Positions 7,767-14,591 of a stretch of DNA of 40,614 bases are shown piece after piece. The stretch covers positions 1 through 40,614 of the forward strand of contig NZ_JARWPM010000164.1 of NCBI RefSeq assembly GCF_029869215.1, written 5' to 3'. Position numbers and translations under genes: made by a program. The stretch's first letter is position 1. Each line of letters starts with the position of its first letter. Source of the DNA: Nocardia carnea. GTDB taxonomy: Bacteria; Actinomycetota; Actinomycetes; Mycobacteriales; Mycobacteriaceae. Under the pieces are notes generated by a model, which saw only the letters and a program-made list of their open reading frames with translations, was not told the origin of the DNA and did not search any database.

Positions 7767-7793
7767 GATTACGCGTTGCCACCTCCCGATCAA
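7766..7793 (-). promoter_or_regulatory. Probable cydA promoter
   Basis: On the minus strand TTGATC (7788-7793), a 16-base spacer and TAATCT (7766-7771) fit a housekeeping sigma promoter. The transcript start would fall inside the 7741-7766 inverted repeat. Confidence 0.6.
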
Positions 7794-7845
7794 TGTGTCC
7801 ACCGACACGGCGGCCCAACGATCCGGCAACAACTATCCCCGGGCA

Positions 7846-8766
7846 TTACCAGTCCGCGATGGTCCCGGTGCGCTCGATGCCCCGGTCCACCATCTCGATG
7901 ATCTCCGCAGCCGAATCCGAAGCCGACATCCGCACCCCGTCCAGCGAATTCACCCGTGCGGCCAGCGTCACACTGCTCAGCATCCAGATACTGTCGCAAT
8001 CGAAGAGATCGGCACTGAACAACGGCTCGTACCGGCAGTCGTACCCCTTGCGCTCGGCCTCGTTGTACAGCGCGCGCTGGGTGATCCCCGGCAGCACGCC
8101 GTGCTTGGCCGGCGGCGTGATCAACTGCTTGCCGCGGACGATCACCACCGTGGACCGCGGACCCTCCAGCACCCGGTGTTCGGTACTGGTGAAGATCACA
8201 TCGTCGGCCCCCATCCGGGCGGCGAAGCGTAGCGCGGCCATATTCGTCGCATAGGACAGGGTTTTCGCGCCGAGCAGCTGCCAGGGCGCGGCCTGCGCAA
8301 GGTCGACCGAGATGCCTCGGGTGAGTGTCACCACCGAGACACCGTCGGTCCGGGCCGCGGTCACCCGTTCCGGGACCGCCGTAACCATGACGTAGGTCGT
8401 CGGGACCGGAACCGCTTCGGACAGCTCGCCCGAACGCACCGCCGACTTCGGACCGCCGAGCGCACCCTCCCGGCCACGGGTCAGCACCAGCCGCATAACC
8501 CCTTCTCGCTCGGCGCCCCACTCCTTGGCGGCGGTCTCCATCGCTCCGCGCCAGCGGGACAGATCGGGCTCCGGCAGATCGAGAGCCTCCGCGGAACGGC
8601 GCAGCCTGGCGAGATGAAAATCGAGCGAGCATACCCTGCCACCGCGAACCAACACCGTCTCGAAGATTCCGTCACCGCGCAGGACGCCGAGATCATCGGC
8701 ATACAAAAACGGCTGGTCCGCGTCACGAACCTCGCCGTCGAGTGTTACAAGTACTCGATCCACCAT
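7846..8766 (-). CDS. pabC: Aminodeoxychorismate lyase / fold-IV PLP aminotransferase
   Basis: 306 residues, class IV PLP enzyme. It probably converts 4-amino-4-deoxychorismate to p-aminobenzoate for folate; the M. tuberculosis counterpart Rv0812 is also reported to have D-amino acid transaminase activity. Features are GDGIFETVLVRGGR near the N-terminus, the PLP lysine in LGAKTLSYATNMAALR, and the phosphate-binding GVLPGITQRAL. The start ATG 8766 is chosen because it lies seven bases after a TACGCT -10 element and the preceding frame lacks family features. Divergent from the SCP-like gene. A branched-chain or D-amino acid transaminase is the alternative. Confidence 0.85.
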   Translation of the reverse strand: MVDRVLVTLDGEVRDADQPFLYADDLGVLRGDGIFETVLVRGGRVCSLDFHLARLRRSAEALDLPEPDLSRWRGAMETAAKEWGAEREGVMRLVLTRGREGALGGPKSAVRSGELSEAVPVPTTYVMVTAVPERVTAARTDGVSVVTLTRGISVDLAQAAPWQLLGAKTLSYATNMAALRFAARMGADDVIFTSTEHRVLEGPRSTVVIVRGKQLITPPAKHGVLPGITQRALYNEAERKGYDCRYEPLFSADLFDCDSIWMLSSVTLAARVNSLDGVRMSASDSAAEIIEMVDRGIERTGTIADW

Positions 8767-8773
8767 GCGCACG

Positions 8774-8858
8774 AGCGTAGGCCAAGGCTGTGATATTTGC
8801 GCCGCCTCCAGCAGCGCGGGTTCGGTGGTGCCGCCCAGGTCGCCACTCTCGTTAAGGT
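8774..8858. promoter_or_regulatory. Divergent leaderless promoters of pabC and the SCP-like gene
   Basis: TACGCT on the minus strand (8774-8779) lies seven bases before the pabC ATG. TAAGGT on the plus strand (8853-8858) lies six bases before the ATG of the SCP-like gene. Neither start has a ribosome-binding site, so both transcripts are likely leaderless. Confidence 0.6.
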
Positions 8859-8864
8859 CGGAAG

Positions 8865-9266
8865 ATGGCTCGACGGACGCAAATCGACCCGGCCGAGGTG
8901 CGCTCGGCTGTTCTCGCCGTGCGCGCGTGGCTGTTCGACGACACCGCGGCGGCGCCGGCGCGGGCGGACCTCGCCGCCGCGGTGCGTGGTACCGCCCGGG
9001 CGCTGGCGGCCGCGGCGCCGGGGCATTCCGTGGAGGTCCGGGTGCCGCCGTTCGTCGCGGTGCAGTGCATAGCGGGGCCCCGGCACACCCGCGGCACTCC
9101 GCCCAATGTCGTCGAAACCGATCCGCGTACCTGGCTACTGCTGGCGACAGGGCTGCGGGACTACGACTCCGCCGTCGCCGCGGGCACGGTCGATGCCTCC
9201 GGCAGCCGGGCACCGGAGATCGCCCGCCTGCTCCCGCTGTTGCGCATACGCCCGGACGAACGGTGA
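8865..9266 (+). CDS. Bacterial SCP-like (sterol carrier related) protein
   Basis: 133 residues, a small soluble protein of the bacterial SCP-ortholog family (M. tuberculosis Rv0807 type). The conserved core is VRVPPFVAVQC, then GPRHTRGTPPNVVETDP and TWLLLATG. The C-terminus EIARLLPLLRI is also typical. Its biochemical role is not established; lipid binding is assumed from the family name only. In mycobacteria it sits next to purF, whereas here it is divergent from pabC and upstream of ygfZ. Start ATG 8865, leaderless. Confidence 0.8.
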   Translation: MARRTQIDPAEVRSAVLAVRAWLFDDTAAAPARADLAAAVRGTARALAAAAPGHSVEVRVPPFVAVQCIAGPRHTRGTPPNVVETDPRTWLLLATGLRDYDSAVAAGTVDASGSRAPEIARLLPLLRIRPDER

Positions 9267-9319
9267 CCCGGAAACCGCTGGTGGGCACCCCGGCGATGCG
9301 CGCCGGCGCCGTCAGCTCC

Positions 9320-9325
9320 TAGAGT
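9320..9325 (+). promoter_or_regulatory. -10 element TAGAGT of ygfZ
   Basis: TAGAGT is followed by seven bases and GTG 9333, with no ribosome-binding site. This favours GTG 9333 over the in-frame GTG at 9324, which lies inside the -10 element. Confidence 0.55.
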
Positions 9326-9332
9326 GGAAGCC

Positions 9333-10448
9333 GTGTCCGTGGTCGTCGCACCCAGCCCTGTCCTCGCTGTATCGGGAGCCGTCGCCGCCGTGCCCGGATC
9401 CCCGGACGCCGCAGTGCCCTGGCATTACGGTGATCCACTCGGCGAACAGCGCGCCGCGAGCGAGCGGTTCGCGATCGTGGACCGGTCGCACCGGTTCGTC
9501 TTCTCCATCACCGGCGCCGAGCGGCTGACCTGGCTGCACACCGTCACCAGTCAGCACATCGCCGAGCTGGCCGACGGGCACAGCGCGGAAAATCTCGACC
9601 TCGATCTCAACGGCCGGGTACAGCATCATTTCGTGCTCACCGAACTCGCGGGCACGGTGTGGATCGACACCGAAGCCGAACGCGGTCCGGCCCTGCTGGA
9701 CTTCCTCACCAAAATGGTGTTCTGGGCGGACGCAAAGCCCCGTCCGGAACCGGACTACGCGGTGCTGACCCTTCTCGGGCCCCGGTCGGACAGCGCGGCA
9801 GCCGCCCTGGGCCTGGACCGGCTGCCCGAAACCTACGAGGCACTCCCCCTGCCGGGCGGCGGGTTCCTGCGCCGGATGCCGTGGCCCACCGCCGACTCCT
9901 TCGATCTGGTCATTCCCCGCGACCAGCTGATGTCCCGCTGGAACGAACTCACCGCCGCCGGCGCGCAACCGGCCGGTTCCTGGGCGTACGAGGCGTTGCG
10001 GGTCGCCGCCTGCCGCCCCCGGATCGGCGTGGACACCGACGACCGGACCATTCCGCACGAGGTGAACTGGATCGGCAGCCCCGACGAGTACGGCGCCGTC
10101 CACCTGAACAAGGGTTGCTACCGCGGCCAGGAAACCGTGGCCCGGGTGCACAATCTCGGCAAGCCACCGCGCCGCCTGGTGCTGCTGCACCTGGACGGCT
10201 CCGCCGACGAGCGGCCCGCGCCCGGCGATTCGATCACCGCGGGCGGCCGGGCGGTCGGCGTCCTCGGCACCGTGGTCGACCACTACGAACTCGGACCCAT
10301 CGCACTCGCGCTGATCAAACGCAATATCCCGGCCGATACCGAACTCACCGCGGGCTCCGCGGCGGCCGCGATCGACCCCGATTCGGTGATCGCCGACGAC
10401 AGCCCGCAGCCCGGCCGCCAGGCCATCGAACGGCTGCGCGGCCGCTGA
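9333..10448 (+). CDS. ygfZ: YgfZ/GcvT-type folate-binding protein
   Basis: 371 residues. YgfZ proteins bind tetrahydrofolate and help iron-sulfur cluster enzymes stay active. The hallmark K-G-C-Y-R-G-Q-E motif (KGCYRGQETVARVHNLGK) is intact, including the key Cys. The N-terminal part contains the FVFSITGAERLTWLHTV and DLNGRVQHHF segments of the aminomethyltransferase fold. Leaderless start at GTG 9333. Downstream, after 44 bases, is the MOSC gene, probably in the same transcript. Corresponds to Rv0811c in M. tuberculosis. Confidence 0.9.
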   Translation: MSVVVAPSPVLAVSGAVAAVPGSPDAAVPWHYGDPLGEQRAASERFAIVDRSHRFVFSITGAERLTWLHTVTSQHIAELADGHSAENLDLDLNGRVQHHFVLTELAGTVWIDTEAERGPALLDFLTKMVFWADAKPRPEPDYAVLTLLGPRSDSAAAALGLDRLPETYEALPLPGGGFLRRMPWPTADSFDLVIPRDQLMSRWNELTAAGAQPAGSWAYEALRVAACRPRIGVDTDDRTIPHEVNWIGSPDEYGAVHLNKGCYRGQETVARVHNLGKPPRRLVLLHLDGSADERPAPGDSITAGGRAVGVLGTVVDHYELGPIALALIKRNIPADTELTAGSAAAAIDPDSVIADDSPQPGRQAIERLRGR

Positions 10449-10492
10449 TCCGCCCGGTATATCGCGAGCACAACGATCCGAGAGGGACGCCG

Positions 10493-11158
10493 ATGCGAGT
10501 TGGGGACACCGGCCGGGTGCTGGCCGTGTGCGTCGTACACGCCGAACTGACGGTTCCGGGCCGAGTCGGCCGCAGCGCGATCGACAAACGCCCGGTCACC
10601 GGCCGGATCCGGGCCGGGCGGCTCGGCCTGGACGGCGACCACGTCTGCAATACCCGCGACCACGGCGGTGTGCACCAGGCCGTCTACGGTTACGCCGACG
10701 AAGACGCGGCCGACTGGGCCGCCGAACTCGGCCGGGAGCTGCCGGTCGGCTGGTTCGGCGAGAACCTGCGGATCACCGGGCTCCCGCTCAGCGATGCCGT
10801 CATCGGCGCGCGCTGCACCGTCGGCGAGGCGGAGTTCGAGGTGAGCGCGCCGCGCGTACCGTGTGCGACCTTCGGCCATTGGGCGGGCGAACCGCAGTGG
10901 GTGCGCCGGTTCACCCACCGCGCGAATACCGGTTGCTATTTCCGGGTGCTCACCGAGGGCAGCGTGGGCGCCGGTGACCGGGTAGAGGTGGTGTACGTCC
11001 CCGAGCACGGCGTCACCGTCCGCGATGTCTTCACCGGAGCCGACCCGGCCCGGCTGGACCTGCTGCTCGCCACCGAGCCCACCGTCTGCGACCAGGTTCG
11101 GCTCCAGATCGCCCGGCACGCGAAACGCGGTAGCGCCACCGCGGCGGAGCCGGCGTGA
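10493..11158 (+). CDS. MOSC domain protein (YiiM-like)
   Basis: 221 residues. MOSC domains bind molybdenum cofactor sulfur, and YiiM-type proteins act in reductions of N-hydroxylated compounds or sulfur transfer. Seen here are the GDHVCNTRDHGGVHQAVYGYADED and LPVGWFGENLRITG regions and the conserved Cys in SAPRVPCATFGHW, which is the expected sulfur carrier. GAGAGGGA precedes ATG 10493 by a normal distance. The last codons overlap the asparaginase start (GTGA), so translation is coupled. Why a MOSC protein is paired with an asparaginase is unclear. Confidence 0.85.
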   Translation: MRVGDTGRVLAVCVVHAELTVPGRVGRSAIDKRPVTGRIRAGRLGLDGDHVCNTRDHGGVHQAVYGYADEDAADWAAELGRELPVGWFGENLRITGLPLSDAVIGARCTVGEAEFEVSAPRVPCATFGHWAGEPQWVRRFTHRANTGCYFRVLTEGSVGAGDRVEVVYVPEHGVTVRDVFTGADPARLDLLLATEPTVCDQVRLQIARHAKRGSATAAEPA

Positions 11159-12189
11159 GCGGGCCCGGCCCGGCGGCGGCAACGCAGCCGCACGGTGCGG
11201 AGCCTCCACCGCTGTCCCTGAGCATGGGCGTCGATCTCGTGGAAGTGGTGCGTTCCGGTTTCCGGGAGTGCGTGCACCGCGGGTCGGTGGTGATCGTCGG
11301 CCCCGACGGCGCACCGACGTACGAGGCAGGGTCCGTCCACGTCCCCATCTACCCGCGGTCCACCAACAAACCGCTGCAGGTACTGACCTTGCTGAAGCTC
11401 GGTTTCGACCCGGTCGACGAGGCCGAACTCGCCATTGCCGGCGCCTCGCATTTCGGCGAGCCGGAACATATCCGGCTGGTCGAACGTCTGCTGCACCGCT
11501 ACGGATTCCGTGAAGACGATCTGGCCTGCCCGCCGGATCTGCCGATGGACGAGAAGACCCGGGCCGGCGTGATCCACCGCGGCGAGGGCCCCGGCAAGCG
11601 ATATATGAACTGCTCCGGCAAGCACGCCGCGATGCTGGCGACGTGCGCGGTGAACGGCTGGCCCACCGCCGGTTACACCGATCCCGGCCATCCGCTACAG
11701 CAGGCCGTCACGGCCCAGGTGACCGCGCTGACCGGCGAGCCGGAAACCGACCTCGGCATCGACGGATGCGGGTTACCCATCGTCCCGGTCGCGCTGGTGA
11801 ACCTGGCCCGTGCCTTCGCGGCCCTGGCCGGCGCCGAACCGGGCACACCGGAACGCCGGATCGCCGACGCGCTGCGCGCACACCCGTGGGTGATTTCCGG
11901 CACCAACGGCCCCGACCTGCTCGCCATGCGCGCCATCCCCGGGCTGCTCTGCAAAATCGGCGCCGACGGTGTGCACGCGGGCGCACTACCCGACGGCCGT
12001 GCCTTCGCCTACAAGATCGATGACGGCGCGGATCGCGCCAGAATGCCGCTGACCATGGCAGTTCTGCGGGGTATGGGGGTCGCGTGGTCGGCGGAACTGG
12101 CCGAGCTGGCCGCCCCGGCGGTACTCGGCGGAGGCCATCGAGTGGGTGTGATACGCGCCATACCCGGGGCTGTTCCCGCGGGCGATTGA
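11155..12189 (+). CDS. Asparaginase II family (Rhizobium-type) L-asparaginase
   Basis: 344 residues, asparaginase_II family, unrelated to the E. coli type. The residues known from the Rhizobium etli enzymes are present: a Ser69-x-x-Lys72 pair (RSTNK), Cys153 and Lys156 (NCSGK) and Cys205 (DGCGLP), the zinc-site set. Expected to hydrolyse L-asparagine to aspartate and ammonia in the cytoplasm. The N-terminal 20 residues are Pro/Ala-rich. Start GTG 11155 overlaps the MOSC stop by four bases (GTGA). An in-frame ATG at codon 24 (MGVDLVEVV) is the alternative start, since family homology begins about there. Confidence 0.87.
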   Translation: MSGPGPAAATQPHGAEPPPLSLSMGVDLVEVVRSGFRECVHRGSVVIVGPDGAPTYEAGSVHVPIYPRSTNKPLQVLTLLKLGFDPVDEAELAIAGASHFGEPEHIRLVERLLHRYGFREDDLACPPDLPMDEKTRAGVIHRGEGPGKRYMNCSGKHAAMLATCAVNGWPTAGYTDPGHPLQQAVTAQVTALTGEPETDLGIDGCGLPIVPVALVNLARAFAALAGAEPGTPERRIADALRAHPWVISGTNGPDLLAMRAIPGLLCKIGADGVHAGALPDGRAFAYKIDDGADRARMPLTMAVLRGMGVAWSAELAELAAPAVLGGGHRVGVIRAIPGAVPAGD

Positions 12190-12298
12190 GCGGCCCGATA
12201 TCGGCAAACCGGGCGGTCGATCAAGCGGATAGGTAACTCGTGGAAGCGCGACGGCCGGACACGCGCTAAAGTGTCTGTCAGGAAGATATTAATTGGAA

Positions 12299-12329
12299 CG
12301 GGGCCGCCACCAATCCCCAGGCCGCCCCG
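12299..12329 (+). promoter_or_regulatory. 5'-leader hairpin of DUF3073, after -10 candidate TAAAGT
   Basis: CGGGGCCGCC (12299-12308) pairs with GGCCGCCCCG (12320-12329) with one C-C mismatch and an 11-base loop. It is 22 bases before the DUF3073 start, in a leader of about 75 bases behind a possible TAAAGT -10 element at 12267-12272. It might slow initiation or stabilise the mRNA. Confidence 0.4.
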
Positions 12330-12351
12330 CTGTGACGCGAGGGGGTCAGCC

Positions 12352-12558
12352 ATGGGCCGTGGCCGGGCTAAGGCAAAACAGACCAAGGTCGCTCGCGAGC
12401 TGAAGTACAGCTCGCCGACGACCGACTTGGCGAGCCTTCAGCGCGAGCTTTCCGGTAGTGACAACGCCCGGCGTGGCGGCGTCCTGTCGGATGAGCACGA
12501 CGCGGACAACTTGTCCAAATGGGACGAGGATGACGACTACGACAGCTGGCGCCGCTGA
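12352..12558 (+). CDS. DUF3073 small conserved protein
   Basis: 68 residues. Starts MGRGRAKAKQTKVARELKYSSP and ends in the acidic DEHDADNLSKWDEDDDYDSWRR, the layout of DUF3073 proteins (M. tuberculosis Rv0810c), conserved in actinobacteria next to purM. A strongly basic head and acidic tail suggest a nucleic-acid or protein interaction role, but the function is unknown. GAGGGGG lies upstream of ATG 12352. A strong terminator follows 14 bases after the stop. Confidence 0.9.
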   Translation: MGRGRAKAKQTKVARELKYSSPTTDLASLQRELSGSDNARRGGVLSDEHDADNLSKWDEDDDYDSWRR

Positions 12559-12571
12559 TCAGATACCGCTC

Positions 12572-12592
12572 GGGGAGGCCATAAGCCTCCCC
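12572..12592 (+). terminator. Terminator hairpin after DUF3073
   Basis: GGGGAGGC-CATAA-GCCTCCCC: perfect 8-bp stem and five-base loop, then TTCGG. No long U-tract, which is usual in high-GC actinobacteria. Confidence 0.75.
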
Positions 12593-12594
12593 TT

Positions 12595-13397
12595 CGGCCG
12601 TAAACGCCGGTTCGCGCCGTTCCCCGCCGGATAGCCGGGCGGTGGATGACGTGAACCGGCGAGGTGGCCAAGCGACATCTGCCGGCAGCACCGGCTCGCT
12701 ACACGGTGAACAGGCGGCCCGTCCACGGGTCGCCGGTTCACCGCTCATTTCTGCCTCTTTCTTCCCGACTCGTGGGCAAGTTATACCCATCCCCGTCGAA
12801 TTCGGTGGCATCACTCCCCGGTGTGAAACCTGCTGGCCGGCGCGCGATATGACGCCGTACCGCGTATACGGTCGGCATCCGCCGTTCGGCCCGGGGCCGA
12901 GTATGCGGGCACGGTGACCTCCGGAACCGGCAGATCTTCCGGTCGGGTATGAAATCCAGTTCGCCGACCTCGACGTCGGTGCGTCCCGAGAACACGGTCA
13001 AGGGCGCAGGTACGCCTTGTCACCGGCGCCCGGCTTCGGGCGGGCAATGGTTGTCGCGTCGGCGGTGGGTACGGCATGTGCTGCCGACCGGCCGTCATGC
13101 GCTTCGCACTCCGGCCCGGCATCAATGGTCGAGGCCCGGGGCAGACGCCTCCGAGGGAAAGCCCTGCGGGAGGCCCGCCTGCGAAATGTGGTCTCACCAG
13201 CGGGGTGCCTGCGGGCCGGCCCTCTTCCATGATCCGCGCCGCCTCGGCAGGCCGACCAACGCCTGCCGGTCGGCACAGGACCCGGACGCCTACCTCGCGC
13301 AGCAACCGAGGAACAGTCCAGCCGCGTGCACCGGCGTCCCGCCCGGTGTCGCGCGGCGATCCGGCGCCGCACGGCGACAACTCGCTGTCCCGAAGGT
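12595..13397. other. Roughly 800 bases without a convincing gene
   Basis: Lies between the convergent DUF3073 and purM genes. The open frames here do not show family features. A minus-strand frame at 12738-13001 (TTG start; begins MTVFSGRTDVEVGELDF) and pieces such as KPGAGDKAYLRP look slightly protein-like but are short and lack a ribosome site. Part could be a decayed gene. The left end holds the strong hairpin at 12705-12742 and inverted copies of GTGAACCGGCG (12651-12661 against 12731-12741). Confidence 0.5.
12705..12742 (+). other. Long GC-rich hairpin followed by a pyrimidine-rich tract
   Basis: GGTGAAC-A-GGCG-G-CCCGT, then CC, then ACGGG-T-CGCC-G-GTTCACC: 16 Watson-Crick pairs plus a G-T pair and one mismatch over 38 bases. 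It is followed by a T-rich stretch (CTCATTTCTGCCTCTTTCTT). Its right arm can instead pair with GTGAACCGGCG at 12651-12661, so two alternative folds exist. Could be a second terminator or part of a small RNA. No coding explanation. Confidence 0.5.
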
Positions 13398-14477
13398 TCA
13401 GAAGCGCGGATGGTCGCCGAGCAGGAGCGCGCGTGGCGAATCGGCGTCCTTCGCTTTCTTCACCGAGCCGAGCGTCCAGCATTCGATATGTCGTGCCGTG
13501 AGCACCGCCAGCGCCCGGTCGACATCCTCCGGGGCCACCACCGCGACCATTCCGACGCCCATATTGAACGTCTTCTCCATCTCGGCGCGATCCACGCGGC
13601 CACGCTGCGCGATCAGTTTGAATACCGGTGCGGGGCTCCACGATCCGCGGTCCAGCTCGGCCACCAGGCCGGGCGGCAGCACCCGCGCCAGGTTCGCCGC
13701 CAGACCGCCGCCGGTGATATGCGCGAAGGTGCGGACGTCGGTTTCGGCGATGAGCGCCAGGCAATCCTTGGCGTAGATCCGGGTCGGCTCCAGCAGTTCC
13801 TCACCGAGAGTGCGGCCGAATTCCTCCACATGCCCGGTCAGTGCCATCCGGTCGATTTCCAGCAGCACCTTGCGCGCCAGGCTGTAACCGTTGGAATGCA
13901 GCCCCGAGGAACCCATGGCGATCACCACGTCACCCGGCCGCACCCGATCGGGACCGAGCAGTTCATCGGCTTCGACCACACCGACACCGGTGGCCGACAG
14001 ATCGTAATCCTGGGCACCCATCATCCCGGGATGTTCGGCGGTCTCACCGCCGAGCAGGGCGCACCCGGCGCGCACACAACCCTCGGCGATACCGGAAACC
14101 AGTTCCGCGACCCGCTCCGGCACGACTTTGCCGACCGCGATGTAATCCTGCAGGAACAGCGGTTCGGCCCCGCACACCACCAGATCGTCGACGACCATCG
14201 CCACCAGATCCAGGCCCACCGTGTCGTGCTTGTCCATGGCCTGCGCCACGGCGATCTTGGTACCGACACCGTCGGTGGAGGAGGCGAGCAGCGGCTCCCG
14301 GTAGCTCTTCTTCAGCGCGAACAGTCCGGCGAAACCACCGAGTCCGCCCTGCACCTCGGGGCGGGTGGCCTTCCGCGCCAGCGGGGCGAACAACTCGACG
14401 GCCCGATCACCGGCCTCGATATCCACGCCTGCTTCGGCATAGGAGGCACCGGCGCCGGTAGCGTTCTGCTCAGTCAT
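13398..14477 (-). CDS. purM: Phosphoribosylformylglycinamidine cyclo-ligase (AIR synthase)
   Basis: 359 residues. Closes FGAM to AIR with ATP, the fifth step of purine synthesis. Diagnostic segments are SYAEAGVDIEAGDRAVE at the N-terminus, the LLASSTDGVGTK nucleotide site, GLDLVAMVVDDLVVCGAEPLF, and ALLGGETAEHPGM. The start ATG 14477 (MTEQNATGAG) is chosen over the in-frame TTG six codons upstream because GGAG lies 12 bases before it and family homology begins there. Downstream of purF on the same strand but with its own -10 element. Corresponds to Rv0809. Confidence 0.95.
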   Translation of the reverse strand: MTEQNATGAGASYAEAGVDIEAGDRAVELFAPLARKATRPEVQGGLGGFAGLFALKKSYREPLLASSTDGVGTKIAVAQAMDKHDTVGLDLVAMVVDDLVVCGAEPLFLQDYIAVGKVVPERVAELVSGIAEGCVRAGCALLGGETAEHPGMMGAQDYDLSATGVGVVEADELLGPDRVRPGDVVIAMGSSGLHSNGYSLARKVLLEIDRMALTGHVEEFGRTLGEELLEPTRIYAKDCLALIAETDVRTFAHITGGGLAANLARVLPPGLVAELDRGSWSPAPVFKLIAQRGRVDRAEMEKTFNMGVGMVAVVAPEDVDRALAVLTARHIECWTLGSVKKAKDADSPRALLLGDHPRF

Positions 14478-14524
14478 TGTCGGGGGAAGCTCCAAACCGA
14501 ATCCGCGGATAATTGCCTGGTCTG

Positions 14525-14530
14525 AGTCTA
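14525..14530 (-). promoter_or_regulatory. -10 element TAGACT of purM
   Basis: TAGACT on the minus strand in the 114-base gap between purF and purM suggests that purM has its own promoter, giving a leader of about 40 bases. The same gap holds the palindrome GGGCCGCGGCCC (14551-14562), a candidate end signal for purF. Confidence 0.45.
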
Positions 14531-14591
14531 TGGCGCGACTCCGGCGCGCGGGGCCGCGGCCCTCCGTTTGCTTCCGCTCGGCCGGATCCTC

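Noticed and set aside
12811..13764. 317-codon minus-strand frame crossing the end of purM
   Set aside because: The part over purM is a shadow frame and the rest has no domain or ribosome site. Only a decayed gene remains possible.
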